The notes: generated by a model not told the origin, from the sequence alone. A stretch of 64,000 nt of DNA from Avichristensenella sp031550535 (GCA_031550535.1 JAVBOM010000027.1:23510-87509), one strand, 5' to 3'; positions 8,369 to 17,238 are shown, numbered from the stretch's first letter. Made by a program: numbers and translations.

Positions 8369-8396
8369 TTGACTTCCTAAAAAAGCATGGTATACT
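8369..8396 (+). promoter_or_regulatory. promoter of the ygeX operon
   Basis: TTGACT (8369-8374) and TATACT (8391-8396) are separated by 16 bases, 39 bases before the ygeX ATG. The AT-rich stretch upstream (8330-8368) is the likely regulator binding area. Confidence 0.7.
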
Positions 8397-8435
8397 AAGG
8401 TCAAAAGGAACAACACGGGAGAGGGGCATCACGTC

Positions 8436-9644
8436 ATGCGCATCAAATGGGCGGCAAACCACATGCCGAAGACGGACGACCGGAACCTGACGATCATGTC
8501 GCTGGAAAACGTCGGCAAAGCGCGCCGGTTTCACCAGAGCTTTCCGCAGTACAGCGTTACGCCGCTGGCGGCGCTGCCGGCCATGGCCAAGCGTCTGGGT
8601 GTGGGCGGCGTGTACGTGAAGGACGAATCTTACCGCTTCGGCCTGAACGCGTTCAAGGTGCTGGGTGGCTCGTTCGCGATGGCGCGGTACATTGCCGGGG
8701 AACTGGGTAAGGATGTGTCCGAGACGGATTACGCCTACCTCACCTCCGACAAGCTCCGCCAGGAGTTCGGCCAGGCAACATTCTTCACCGCGACCGACGG
8801 CAACCACGGCCGGGGTGTCGCCTGGGCCGCGAACCAGCTCGGCCAGAAGTCCGTCGTCCATATGCCCAAGGGCAGCGCGCAGATTCGCTTTGACAACATT
8901 GCCAAGGAGGGTGCCGAGGTCACCATCGAAGAGGTGAACTACGACGAGTGCGTGCGCATCGCGGCCAAGGAAGCGGCCGAGACACCGCGCGGCGTGGTCG
9001 TGCAGGACACCGCGTGGGACGGCTACGAGGAGATTCCCGCGTGGATCATGCAGGGTTACGGCACCATGGCCGCCGAGGCTGCCGAGCAGCTACAGGCGCA
9101 GGGCATAGAGAGGCCGACGCACATCTTCGTGCAGGCGGGCGTGGGTTCGCTGGCCGGCGCGGTGCAGGGCTACTTCGCCAACCTCTTCCCCGGCGAAACG
9201 CCGACCACCGTGATCGTCGAGGCTGATGTGGCCGACTGCCTCTACCAGGGCGCGAAGGCGGCTGACGGCAAGATCCGCTTCGTGGAGGGCGACCTGCAGA
9301 CCATCATGGCGGGCCTTGCGTGTGGCGAGCCGAACACGCTGTCCTGGGATATCCTGAAGAACCACGCCGCGTGCTTCGTCTCCTGCCCCGATTGGGTCGC
9401 CGCGAACGGCATGCGCCGCCTGGGCGCGCCGGAGCCGGGCGACACCCGCGTCGTCTCGGGCGAGTCCGGCGCGGTCGGCATGGGCCTCCTCGCCGCTCTG
9501 ATGGAGGGCGACGCGTACAAGGACCTCCGCGAGGCCATCGGCCTGAATAAAGACTCGCAGGTGCTCATGTTCTCCACCGAGGGCGACACCGATCCCGACA
9601 ACTACCGCAAGGTCGTGTGGGACGGGGAGTGCCCGGGGGAGTGA
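8436..9644 (+). CDS. ygeX: diaminopropionate ammonia-lyase
   Basis: 402 residues, full length for the family. It is a PLP enzyme of fold type II that converts 2,3-diaminopropionate to pyruvate and two ammonia. The PLP lysine is K74 in NAFKVLGG. FFTATDGNHGRG and the glycine-rich AGVGSLAG loop (phosphate binding) are present, as is the C-terminal VLMFSTEGDTDP. It is first in the operon with ygeY, ygeW and carbamate kinase, the same set found in E. coli and in gut anaerobes that ferment purines. In that setting it is thought to perform the last step, releasing pyruvate from the carbon skeleton of the opened purine ring. Confidence 0.95.
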   Translation: MRIKWAANHMPKTDDRNLTIMSLENVGKARRFHQSFPQYSVTPLAALPAMAKRLGVGGVYVKDESYRFGLNAFKVLGGSFAMARYIAGELGKDVSETDYAYLTSDKLRQEFGQATFFTATDGNHGRGVAWAANQLGQKSVVHMPKGSAQIRFDNIAKEGAEVTIEEVNYDECVRIAAKEAAETPRGVVVQDTAWDGYEEIPAWIMQGYGTMAAEAAEQLQAQGIERPTHIFVQAGVGSLAGAVQGYFANLFPGETPTTVIVEADVADCLYQGAKAADGKIRFVEGDLQTIMAGLACGEPNTLSWDILKNHAACFVSCPDWVAANGMRRLGAPEPGDTRVVSGESGAVGMGLLAALMEGDAYKDLREAIGLNKDSQVLMFSTEGDTDPDNYRKVVWDGECPGE

Positions 9645-9657
9645 GGATAGGGATAAG

Positions 9658-9915
9658 GGATACGCTAGGGGACTTTGTCCCCTAGAACCCCAACCAGAGG
9701 ACTTCGCCCTCTGGACTCCCATCATTTTCGCCTGCGGGCGGGATGGAGTCAATTCTAGGCACTCGTTTCTTTTCTTCTTTAGACCCAAAGGCAGCGCAAT
9801 GCCACCCATCTCAACAGGAGATAACCCTTCCCTTGCCGCGAGGCAAAGAAGGGAGTCCAGAGGGATGAAATCCCTTTGGCAGGGGTTCCAGGGGACGGAG
9901 TCCCCTAGCGTATCC
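9658..9915. repeat. modular palindromic element, family B copy 1
   Basis: The ygeX-ygeY gap is one large inverted repeat. GGATACGCTAGGGGAC at the left end matches the reverse complement of the right end, and each end is itself a hairpin (GGGGACTTTGTCCCC on the left, GGGGACGGAGTCCCC on the right). A second inner pair of modules (AGAGGACTTCGCCCTCT on the left; AGAGGGATGAAATCCCTTT on the right) mirrors the first. A CGCCTGCGGGCGG module sits near the middle. There is no coding capacity. Other copies are at 13416, 28021 and 58557. Confidence 0.8.
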
Positions 9916-9947
9916 CCCCCACTCACAAACTAAAGGAGGGCACCCCC

Positions 9948-11141
9948 ATGGATTTTCAGAAAATCAAGGCGTCAGCGGAAGGTTACTTGCCCCAGATGAC
10001 CCAATTCCTGCGCGATCTCGTCAAGATTCCCGGCGAGAGCTGCGGCGAGGAAGGCGTGATCAAGCGCATCGAGCGGGAGATGAAGGCGGTCGGGTTTGAC
10101 AAGGTCGAGATCGACCCGATGGGCAACGTGCTGGGCTACATGGGCACGGGCAAGACGCTGATCGGCTACGACGCGCACATCGACACCGTGGGCATCGGCA
10201 ACAAGGCAAACTGGAAGTTCGACCCCTATGAGGGCTATGAGAACGCCGAGGAGATCGGCGGCCGCGGCACGTCCGACCAGCTCGGCGGCATCGTGTCGTC
10301 CGTGTACGGCGCGAAGATCATGAAGGATCTGGGTCTGCTGTCTGACAAGTACACCGTCGTCGTCACCGGCACGGTGCAGGAGGAGGACTGCGACGGCCTT
10401 TGCTGGCAGTACATCATCAATGAAGATAAGGTGAAGCCTGAGTTCGTCGTCATCACCGAGCCGACGGACGGCAACATCTACCGCGGCCAGCGCGGCCGCA
10501 TGGAGATTCGCATCGATGTCAAGGGCATCTCCTGCCATGGCTCCGCGCCGGAACGCGGCGACAATGCGATCTACAAGATGGCGGACATCCTGCAGGAAGT
10601 GCGCGAGCTGAACAATCACCTGCACTTTGATCCGTTCCTCGGCAAGGGCACCGTCACCACGTCCGAAATCTTTTTCACCTCGCCGTCCCGCTGCGCCGTG
10701 GCCGATTCCTGCGCCGTGTCGCTGGACCGCCGCCTGACCGATGGCGAGACGTACGAGTCCGCGCTGGAAGAGGTGCGCAACCTCCCGTCTTGCAAGAAGT
10801 ACGAAGCCGTGGTCACCATGTACAAGTACGACAGGCCGTCCTGGACGAACCTGACCTACCCGACAGACTGCTATTTTCCCACGTGGGTCATCCCGGAGGA
10901 CCACGCCGCCACGCTCGCGATGGTCGAGGCGTACCAGGGCATGTACGGCGAGCCGAAGGTCGATAAGTGGACGTTTTCCACGAACGGCGTATCCATCATG
11001 GGCCGCTACGGCATCCCGTGCATCGGCTTTGGCCCGGGCAAAGAGGCCCAGGCGCACGCGCCGAACGAAAAGACCTGGAAGGCCGACCTGGTCAAGTGCG
11101 CGGCCGTCTACGCCGCGATGCCCGCTATCTACTGCAAGTAA
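9948..11141 (+). CDS. ygeY: YgeY-type M20 family peptidase/deacylase
   Basis: 397 residues. A zinc-dependent M20 hydrolase of the YgeY subgroup, described as selenium-metabolism linked because it co-occurs with selenium-dependent molybdenum hydroxylases. Zinc-site motifs are visible: GYDAHIDTVG, GRGTSDQLGG and VQEEDCDG, with the dimerisation-domain histidine in SCHGSAPERG. It probably hydrolyses an amide or ureido bond of a purine-derived intermediate such as a diaminopropionate derivative; the exact substrate is inferred from the operon. AAGGAGG lies 9 bases upstream of the ATG. A family B repeat separates it from ygeX; ygeW follows 49 bases later. Confidence 0.92.
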   Translation: MDFQKIKASAEGYLPQMTQFLRDLVKIPGESCGEEGVIKRIEREMKAVGFDKVEIDPMGNVLGYMGTGKTLIGYDAHIDTVGIGNKANWKFDPYEGYENAEEIGGRGTSDQLGGIVSSVYGAKIMKDLGLLSDKYTVVVTGTVQEEDCDGLCWQYIINEDKVKPEFVVITEPTDGNIYRGQRGRMEIRIDVKGISCHGSAPERGDNAIYKMADILQEVRELNNHLHFDPFLGKGTVTTSEIFFTSPSRCAVADSCAVSLDRRLTDGETYESALEEVRNLPSCKKYEAVVTMYKYDRPSWTNLTYPTDCYFPTWVIPEDHAATLAMVEAYQGMYGEPKVDKWTFSTNGVSIMGRYGIPCIGFGPGKEAQAHAPNEKTWKADLVKCAAVYAAMPAIYCK

Positions 11142-11190
11142 ATCCCCGAAAACACAGCAAAGACGCAATCATGCGAAAGGGAGAAAGAAA

Positions 11191-12387
11191 ATGAGCGATC
11201 TGAAAAAGGCATTGGACACCCTGAAGGGCAATGGCGCGAACTCGATGTACGATGGGGATTTCTTCCTGACCTGGGAAAAGAGCGAGGCGGAGCTGAAATC
11301 CGTGTTCGCCGTGGCCGACGCGCTTCGGAACCTGCGCGAGCGCAACATCTCCACGAAGATTTTTGACAGCGGCCTGGGCGTCTCGCTGTTCCGCGATAAC
11401 TCCACCCGCACGCGTTTCTCGTTCGCCTCCGCGTGCAACCTGCTGGGCCTGACGGTCGCCGACCTGGACGAGGGCAAGTCCCAGATCGCCCACGGCGAGA
11501 CGGTGCGCGAGACCGCGAACATGATCTCCTTCATGGCCGATGTCATCGGCATTCGGGACGACATGTACATCGGCAAGGGCAACGCGTACATGCACGAGGT
11601 CGTCGAATCCGTGACCCAGGGCCATCAGGACGGCGTGCTGGCGCAGAAGCCGACGCTTGTCAACCTGCAGTGCGACATCGACCACCCCACGCAGTCCATG
11701 GCCGACGCCGCGCACCTGATCGAGCACTTCGGCGGCATTGAGAACCTGAAGGGCAAGAAGATCGCCATGTCCTGGGCGTACTCGCCGTCCTACGGCAAGC
11801 CGCTGTCCGTGCCGCAGGGTATCATCGGCCTGATGACGCGGTTCGGCATGGACGTGGTGCTCGCGCACCCCAAGGGCTACGAAGTGATGCCCGAGGTCGA
11901 GGCGGTGGCGAAGGCCAACGCGCAGAAGTCCGGCGGCAGCTTCGTCAGGACGAACAACATGGCCGATGCGTTCGAGGGCGCGGACATCGTGTACCCGAAG
12001 AGTTGGGCCCCGTTCGCCGCGATGGAGAAACGCACTGTCCTGTACGGCAACGGCGACTTCGACGGCATCAAGGCGCTGGAAAAGGAACTGCTCGCCCAGA
12101 ACGCGCAGCACAAGGACTGGGAGTGCACCGAGGAGCTGATGGCCAAGACCAAGGGCGGCAAGGCGCTGTACATGCACTGCCTGCCGGCCGATATCACGGG
12201 CGTGAGCTGCAAGGAAGGCGAGGTCGAGGCCAGCGTGTTCGACCGCTACCGCACCCCGCTGTACCGCGAGGCGTCTTTCAAGCCGTACATCATCGCCGCG
12301 ATGATCTTCATGGCCAAGGTGCAGAACCCGGCCGCGACGCTGCAGCAGTTGGAGAGCGCGGGCGCTGCCCGTTGGTTGCAGAAGTAA
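11191..12387 (+). CDS. ygeW: YgeW-type knotted carbamoyltransferase
   Basis: 398 residues, an aspartate/ornithine carbamoyltransferase homologue of the YgeW group. The carbamoyl-phosphate loop is seen in FRDNSTRTRFSF (S-T-R-T), the HPTQ motif occurs as HPTQSMAD, and the C-terminal HCLPADITG corresponds to the HCLP loop. YgeW proteins have a trefoil knot in the substrate domain and no proven natural substrate. With carbamate kinase next door, the sensible direction is phosphorolysis of a ureido compound to carbamoyl phosphate. The ATG at 11191 has AGGGAG about 9 bases upstream; a longer in-frame extension runs into ygeY and is rejected. Confidence 0.93.
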   Translation: MSDLKKALDTLKGNGANSMYDGDFFLTWEKSEAELKSVFAVADALRNLRERNISTKIFDSGLGVSLFRDNSTRTRFSFASACNLLGLTVADLDEGKSQIAHGETVRETANMISFMADVIGIRDDMYIGKGNAYMHEVVESVTQGHQDGVLAQKPTLVNLQCDIDHPTQSMADAAHLIEHFGGIENLKGKKIAMSWAYSPSYGKPLSVPQGIIGLMTRFGMDVVLAHPKGYEVMPEVEAVAKANAQKSGGSFVRTNNMADAFEGADIVYPKSWAPFAAMEKRTVLYGNGDFDGIKALEKELLAQNAQHKDWECTEELMAKTKGGKALYMHCLPADITGVSCKEGEVEASVFDRYRTPLYREASFKPYIIAAMIFMAKVQNPAATLQQLESAGAARWLQK

Positions 12388-12480
12388 GGTTTGCGATAGG
12401 GGGATTCCGTGCGGAGTCCCCTTTCTGGCTCGGAATCACAGGTTCCGCGCCTCCCTGATAGAGAAGCGAGGGGAATACGA

Positions 12481-13413
12481 ATGGGAAAGAAAATCGTCAT
12501 CGCGCTGGGCGGCAACGCGCTGGGCAATAACCTGCCCGAGCAGATGATCGCCGTGAAGGAAACGTCCAAGGCCATCGTGGACCTGATCGAACAGGGGCAT
12601 CAGGTCATCCTCTCCCACGGCAACGGGCCGCAGGTGGGTATGATTCAGAACGCGATGGCCGAGTACAGCCGCGCGCACGACCAACCGCTGGCGCCGCTGT
12701 CGGTCTGCGTGGCGATGAGCCAGGGCTATATCGGGTATGATCTGCAGAACGCGCTCCGCGAGGAGTTGCTGGACAGGGGCATGTCCAAACCCGTGTCCAC
12801 CGTGCTGACCCAGGTGCGCGTGGACCCGGAGGACCCCGCGTTCCTGAACCCGACCACGCCGATCGGCGCGTTCCTGACAAAGGAAGAAGCCGAGAAACTG
12901 GAGCGCGAGAAGGGCTACATCATGAAAGAAGACGCGGGCCGGGGCTACCGGCGCGTGGTCGCCTCGCCAAAGCCGGTGGAGATTGTGGAGATCGAGACGG
13001 TGAAGGACCTGCTGGCGGCGGGCCAGATCGTCATCGCCGGGGGCGGCGGCGGCATTCCCGTCATCGCGCAGGGGCATCACCTGAAGGGCGTGGCCGCCGT
13101 GATCGACAAGGATTTCGCGAGCTGCCGCCTGGCGCAGATGCTGGACGCGGATTGCCTGATCATCCTGACCGCCGTGGAAAAGGTCGCCATCCACTTCGGC
13201 AAGCCGGAGCAGAAATGGCTTTCGGAAATGTCGCCGGACGAGGCACGCCAGTATATCGGCGAAGGCCATTTCGCGCCCGGCTCCATGCTGCCCAAGGTGC
13301 AGGCCGCGCTGGAATTCGCCGAGAGCAAGCCCGGCCGGTACGCGCTGATTACGCTGCTGGAAAAGGCGAAGGACGGCGTGGCCGGGAAAACGGGGACGAT
13401 TATTCAGGGATAG
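12481..13413 (+). CDS. arcC: carbamate kinase
   Basis: 310 residues (the E. coli equivalent in this cluster is called yqeA). An amino-acid-kinase-fold enzyme: N-terminal IALGGNALGNN, SHGNGPQVGMIQN, the VIAGGGGGIPV loop and C-terminal GKTGTII. It transfers the phosphate of carbamoyl phosphate to ADP and so recovers ATP from the ureido groups released by YgeW. It is last of the four-gene operon, 93 bases after ygeW. The ATG at 12481 is preferred because GAAGCGAGG precedes it at the right distance and the conserved N-terminus starts there. Confidence 0.93.
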   Translation: MGKKIVIALGGNALGNNLPEQMIAVKETSKAIVDLIEQGHQVILSHGNGPQVGMIQNAMAEYSRAHDQPLAPLSVCVAMSQGYIGYDLQNALREELLDRGMSKPVSTVLTQVRVDPEDPAFLNPTTPIGAFLTKEEAEKLEREKGYIMKEDAGRGYRRVVASPKPVEIVEIETVKDLLAAGQIVIAGGGGGIPVIAQGHHLKGVAAVIDKDFASCRLAQMLDADCLIILTAVEKVAIHFGKPEQKWLSEMSPDEARQYIGEGHFAPGSMLPKVQAALEFAESKPGRYALITLLEKAKDGVAGKTGTIIQG

Positions 13414-13415
13414 TA

Positions 13416-13540
13416 GAGGAACGCTAGGGGACCTTGTCCCCTAGGCCCCCTGCGCATGACCATTCACTGGATGGTCATGCTCGTGGACTCCCTTCTTTGC
13501 CTCACGGCAAGGGAGGGATTTTTCATGCCTGTGTTTTGAT
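13416..13540. repeat. family B repeat, copy 2 (partial)
   Basis: It starts with GGAACGCTAGGGGACCTTGTCCCCTAG split over a hairpin, as in copy 1, then a different hairpin (CATGACCATTCACTGGATGGTCATG, arms of 9 bases), then TGGACTCCC and a CTCACGGCAAGGGAGGG module shared with copy 3. The right-hand inverted end is missing. It directly follows the carbamate kinase gene and could also serve as a terminator. The remaining bases to 13680 hold an A/T-rich stretch before the GNAT gene. Confidence 0.65.
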
Positions 13541-13680
13541 GCTTTGCTACCACTGTTCCCTCTGCTATAATGACGCGTAACCCCAGGTGATTTTCTTTTG
13601 CTTCTTTTCTTTTTTCGAAAAAAAAAGAAGACGTCCCCCGTATCGCTTCCCATACCCCTACTCCAAAAGGAGGCCCACCC

Positions 13681-14424
13681 ATGACCACCGCCGAAATGCA
13701 CGCAGCCCTCCGCGCCCAGCTCGCCATTGACATGAACTGCGCGCCGGACGATTTTGACCGGGACGGCATCCTCTTTTTTGAGACGCGGGACAACCCGGGC
13801 CGCCGCCCGTTCCCGCGCGGGGAGCGGGTGTTTGAGATACTGACCCTGGGCAAAGCGATTGTCGTCACTGCCACGCCGGACATTTTGCCGTTTCTGCGGG
13901 ACCAACTGCGCGACAGGTTCCGGGACGACGCGTTTTCCCTGCCGTTCGTCTTCGGGCAAGCGATGTACTACCTGCCGGACCTCGCGCGCATGCCGGTCAT
14001 CGCCCTGCCGGACGGCTTCACCCTGGAGCTGTGCGAGAAGGAGGATATGCCCCGCGTGTACGCGCACGAAGGGTTTCGTAACGCCGTTTCCTACGACCTG
14101 AACCATCCGCGCCCGGACATGGTGGCGCTGATCGCGAAGGATGGCGATACGGTCGTCGGCATGGCCGGGGTCAGCGCGGACTGCGCGAGGCTCTGGCAGA
14201 TCGGCATCGACGTACTGCCTGCGTATCGCGGGCAGGGCATTGCCACCGCGCTGGTGAGCGAGCTGACGCGCGAGACCCTGCGGCGTGGGTTCATCCCGTA
14301 TTACGGCACGTCGTCCGCGAACATTCCTTCGCAGCGCGTCGCGCACCGCGCGGGGTACGAAATCGCGTGGACGTGCAGCTACCAGGGGCGGTTCATGGAC
14401 GGCGACGCGCAGCAGGTCGGCTGA
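13681..14424 (+). CDS. GNAT family N-acetyltransferase
   Basis: 247 residues. The C-terminal half is a GNAT domain with the acetyl-CoA binding motif as IDVLPAYRGQGIATALV (R-G-Q-G-I-A) and the later SSANIPSQRVAHRAGYE, typical of the B motif and end of the fold. The N-terminal 110 residues are a less conserved domain found in a subgroup of Clostridial GNAT proteins. AAGGAGG lies 9 bases upstream. It probably acetylates a small amine or a protein N-terminus; the substrate is unknown. The broken DUF3795 gene follows 35 bases later. Confidence 0.85.
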   Translation: MTTAEMHAALRAQLAIDMNCAPDDFDRDGILFFETRDNPGRRPFPRGERVFEILTLGKAIVVTATPDILPFLRDQLRDRFRDDAFSLPFVFGQAMYYLPDLARMPVIALPDGFTLELCEKEDMPRVYAHEGFRNAVSYDLNHPRPDMVALIAKDGDTVVGMAGVSADCARLWQIGIDVLPAYRGQGIATALVSELTRETLRRGFIPYYGTSSANIPSQRVAHRAGYEIAWTCSYQGRFMDGDAQQVG

Positions 14425-14458
14425 TACACAAGAAGAAACGGCGCAAAGGAGTGATTGC

Positions 14459-14928
14459 ATGGATGATCCATTCACAACCTACTGCGGCTGCTGCTGCGAA
14501 AACTGCAATATACGCGTAAACATCGGCCGGGCGCGCAAAAGCTGCGCTAGGAGATGGCACTGCTTGGGTACGAGCAGTTTGGCCCGCAAATCCCGAGGTT
14601 CGCGGAGTTTTGGGCTTTTCTCACCGATCTGGCCGGACGAAACGGCTGCGCGGGCTGCCGGGGCGATGATGGCAACCCGAACTGCGGAATACGCGTCTGC
14701 GCGCGGGAAAAGGGCGTCGATTTCTGCGCGGTGTGCGGTGCGTACCCCTGCGCGGAGTCTGAGCGGTCCTTCGCGGCCTACCCGATGCTGAAGGATGACA
14801 ACAGGATCCTGCGTACGCGGGGTATTGCGGCCTGGAAGGCGCTGCAGGACGACCGGCAGGAGCGGGGTATACGTATACGGACGCCAAGGACCGGTTGCGG
14901 TGAGAGAAGCGTTCTCGATTGTTGCTGA
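14459..14928 (+). pseudogene. DUF3795 zinc-binding protein, disrupted
   Basis: The first part (MDDPFTTYCGCCCENCN) and the second part (GCAGCRGDDGNPNCGIRVC, then KGVDFCAVCGAYPC) together make one DUF3795 protein, a small Cys-rich family. They lie in different frames, with the switch between about 14530 and 14555. An extra base in the run of four As at 14537-14540 would restore the expected KKLR, but a TAG then follows in the new frame (14548-14550), so at least one further change is needed unless the shift lies after it. Either a real pseudogene or local sequence error. The start at 14459 has AAAGGAG 9 bases upstream. Confidence 0.75.
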
Positions 14929-15075
14929 CGCGGGAACTGACCGGCGGCATGGCCGCTTTGCGCGCGACATGGCCCGCCGGCGCGATCACTTCATCACCGG
15001 TGTCGCTGATTCGGGAAATCAGGCGTCACAAAGGGATTTAGCCAGGAATCCTTGCCTCGGAATGGGTACTATCGG

Positions 15076-15099
15076 CGCGGCTTCGGCCGCGTTTTTTTT
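15076..15099 (+). terminator. strong intrinsic terminator
   Basis: CGCGGC-TTCG-GCCGCG followed by eight Ts. It closes the GNAT/DUF3795 unit, 148 bases after its last codon. The bases 14929-15075 show no gene. Confidence 0.9.
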
Positions 15100-15108
15100 C
15101 TTCCCCAT

Positions 15109-15138
15109 TTGACATCGTCCATGTTTCCGGCGTCTAAT
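15109..15138 (+). promoter_or_regulatory. promoter of the ECF sigma operon
   Basis: TTGACA (15109-15114) and TCTAAT (15133-15138) are separated by 18 bases. The -10 region also reads CGTCTAA, which resembles an ECF-type -10, so the sigma factor may act on its own promoter. The latter is only suggestive. Confidence 0.5.
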
Positions 15139-15190
15139 GGGTGTATCAACCTTCTGGCGGCCGCCAAGAGGATACCCGGGAGGTGGAACC

Positions 15191-15712
15191 TTGATTGACA
15201 AGCAGGCGTTTGAGGAACAGATCGAGGCGAAGGGCCAGGCGCTCTACCGCGTCGCGCGCAGCATCCTCAGGAACGATGAGGACTGCAGAGATGCGTTGCA
15301 GGAGTGCGTGCTCCGCGCCTGGGCCGCCCGACATACGCTGCGAGACGACGCGATGTTTTCCACATGGGTCACCCGTATCCTGATAAACGAATGCCGTGGC
15401 ATCCAACGCAAGCGGGCGCGACAACGGTTGCTGACGGAGGCCGGCGCTTCGGGCGCACTGTACACGCCCGCGCCGGACCAAGGCGTTTACCAGGCGCTGA
15501 TGGCTCTGCCGGAAAAGCTGCGCCTGCCGCTGGTGCTGCACCATGTGGAGGGGTACACGCTGCGGGAGATTGCCGCGATGCTCCGCGTGACCGTCGCCAC
15601 CGTGCGCGGGAGGGTCTTTCGTGCGCGGCAGGCACTGCGGCTGGAGCTGGACGATGAAACCGATGGGATCAAAGAAAAAGGAGGCACGAACCGATGCGAG
15701 TTGACGAACTGA
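15191..15712 (+). CDS. ECF-type RNA polymerase sigma factor
   Basis: 173 residues. Sigma region 2 (ARSILRNDEDCRDALQECVLRAW, then FSTWVTRILINECRG) and region 4 (LPEKLRLPLVLHHVEGYTL, then IAAMLRVTVATVRGRVFRAR) are both present, with no region 1 or 3, so it is an ECF sigma factor. The start is TTG at 15191 with GGGAGGTGG 5 bases upstream; no ATG is available before region 2. It overlaps the next gene by 19 bases, the usual arrangement with an anti-sigma factor. It probably directs an envelope-stress response. Confidence 0.9.
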   Translation: MIDKQAFEEQIEAKGQALYRVARSILRNDEDCRDALQECVLRAWAARHTLRDDAMFSTWVTRILINECRGIQRKRARQRLLTEAGASGALYTPAPDQGVYQALMALPEKLRLPLVLHHVEGYTLREIAAMLRVTVATVRGRVFRARQALRLELDDETDGIKEKGGTNRCELTN

Positions 15713-16557
15713 AACGCGCTTTCCCAACAATGCCCGGGGCGTGCCACGACGCGATGATCGCCGCCGTGCGCGGCGTGCGGGAGGAAACAATCATGAGAAA
15801 GAAATGGACCACGGCGCTCGCCGTCGCCTTGGTGCTGATGCTGCTGGTGGGGGGCGCGTTCGCGTATTCACAGTGGCGCGACAGCGCGGTACAAATTGCG
15901 GATATTGAGGCAAAGAGCGGATACTTCCACGATTGGCCGCTAGCGGAGCGGATCAAGCTGCTTCAAATTCTGGTTGATAGCGGGGAGATCAAGGCGGACG
16001 ACGAGCGCGTCGCGCCGCTGCTGTCCGGGCAGGTGACCGGGGAAGCGGCGGAGAATCTATCGCTTCGGGTCATGCTGGACTGGATGGGCACGCCGTTCTA
16101 CGGGCCGGTGTCGCTGCTGTCGGTGCTCCAGCGGCTTTGGGGGCCGATGGGCTGGTGGACGCTGGAGGACAAGGCGTGGTATACACAGATGGCCACGGAA
16201 GCGGGCCTTTTGAAGGATGAAGAAATACGCTACACGCTGCCCCGCGAGGGGGAGATCACGCAGGACGAGGCGCAGATCCTGGCGGCCAGGGCGATTGAGG
16301 GCGCGAATGGGCTGGTGAGCGGGACATTGGACGGGTTTGGCAGCTATGCCAGCTTCTACGTGACAAAGAACGCGCCCGATTCGCCGCGCTGGTATTTCGA
16401 GTTTTACCTTCTCCCGTCAGACAGTGAGCCCGAAAAGGAATGGGAGATTTACAGCGTGGCGGTGGACGCCGGGACGGGCGATGTCATTCTGGACCCGGGG
16501 CTGTGCGTTTTGATACCGGATGGCCAGATGGCCGTCCTGAGCGAAATTGGCGGATGA
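15694..16557 (+). CDS. probable membrane-bound anti-sigma factor
   Basis: 287 residues. A short cytoplasmic N-terminus (about 36 residues, MRVDELKRAFPTMPG) precedes one membrane segment (about 37-58) and a large extracytoplasmic part with no recognised catalytic motif. The topology and the 19-base overlap with the ECF sigma gene fit an anti-sigma factor that holds the sigma factor at the membrane. The cytoplasmic part lacks a visible zinc anti-sigma H-x3-C-x2-C motif. The extracytoplasmic domain ends in a PepSY-like strand pattern (EIYSVAVDAGTGDVI), which could be a sensing domain. Role by context. Confidence 0.7.
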   Translation: MRVDELKRAFPTMPGACHDAMIAAVRGVREETIMRKKWTTALAVALVLMLLVGGAFAYSQWRDSAVQIADIEAKSGYFHDWPLAERIKLLQILVDSGEIKADDERVAPLLSGQVTGEAAENLSLRVMLDWMGTPFYGPVSLLSVLQRLWGPMGWWTLEDKAWYTQMATEAGLLKDEEIRYTLPREGEITQDEAQILAARAIEGANGLVSGTLDGFGSYASFYVTKNAPDSPRWYFEFYLLPSDSEPEKEWEIYSVAVDAGTGDVILDPGLCVLIPDGQMAVLSEIGG

Positions 16558-16581
16558 GGCGAGCGCCGCAACCGGAGGACT

Positions 16582-16932
16582 ATGAAGAAGATCAACTCAA
16601 ACGCGTACGCCGGGAAATGGATCCTCGCGGGGCTGTCCATGGTGGCGATCTCCTGTGGCATCAGGGCGGCGGATGGCGCGCTTGATCTTTGCCTGCCGCC
16701 CGCTGCGGCGCTCGTTCCGCTCGTCCTGGGCGTCATCCTGCTGGCCGGGTTCTGCCTTCTGCTCGCGGTTGAGCTGCGGCAGGATAAACGGCTCAACGCG
16801 TGCTACCTGAAAGAAAAACGGACGAAAATCCCCCTCGGCGACGGGCTGTATGAATGCCAAACGTGCGGACATCAGCGCGTTCGCGGCGGCGACAGGTCCT
16901 GCCCGGCGTGCGGCGTGACGTTTACAAAGTAA
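16582..16932 (+). CDS. membrane protein with C-terminal zinc ribbon
   Basis: 116 residues with two membrane helices (about 12-30 and 36-62) and a C-terminal rubredoxin-like zinc ribbon, CQTCGH and CPACGV separated by about 15 residues. It begins 24 bases after the anti-sigma gene, with CCGGAGG 8 bases upstream, so it belongs to the same operon. It may take part in the same envelope-stress circuit; there is no closer assignment. Confidence 0.7.
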   Translation: MKKINSNAYAGKWILAGLSMVAISCGIRAADGALDLCLPPAAALVPLVLGVILLAGFCLLLAVELRQDKRLNACYLKEKRTKIPLGDGLYECQTCGHQRVRGGDRSCPACGVTFTK

Positions 16933-17037
16933 GGCCGCCTCCGTCACAGTTGTTTACGGAAACCTCATATACGCATCATGTTGGGTTCACAAAACCACAG
17001 TACAATAGCACCATCGAAAGCAACGGAGGTGATGCCG

Positions 17038-17121
17038 ATGGACGGGGCAGCCGCAGGCCAAGTGGCAAGAAAGTATGAGGAGGGATGCGCCGGGATCGGA
17101 CAAGCCTTTGCAAAATGGTAG
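17038..17121 (+). pseudogene. 27-codon remnant cut by a family A repeat
   Basis: GGAGGTG precedes ATG 17038 at good spacing, and the frame reads MDGAAAGQVARKYEEGC and on to AFAKW. Its TAG stop is part of the first bases of the family A repeat (GGTAGGGATTTC). It therefore looks like the start of a gene whose body was lost or displaced when the repeat arrived. No family is recognised. A weak promoter (TACAAT at about 17010) lies upstream. The remainder of the 16933-17238 gap is this repeat. Confidence 0.3.
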
Positions 17122-17178
17122 GGATTTCGCAAGAAATTCCCTCATGGCGCCCGATTTTTCAAATCAGCGCCGCCGCCC
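17118..17178 (+). repeat. family A double-hairpin repeat, copy 1
   Basis: Two consecutive hairpins: GGGATTTC...GAAATTCCC, then GGCGCCCGATTT with AAATCAGCGCC. The same arrangement occurs at 28778, 36193, 45740, 49127 and 55457, with a degraded piece near 26242. Confidence 0.85.
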
Positions 17179-17238
17179 AGATAACAAGTGAAATTTACAT
17201 ACCCCTTCGGCATGGCCGGAGGGGAATTGCTTTGTTTG

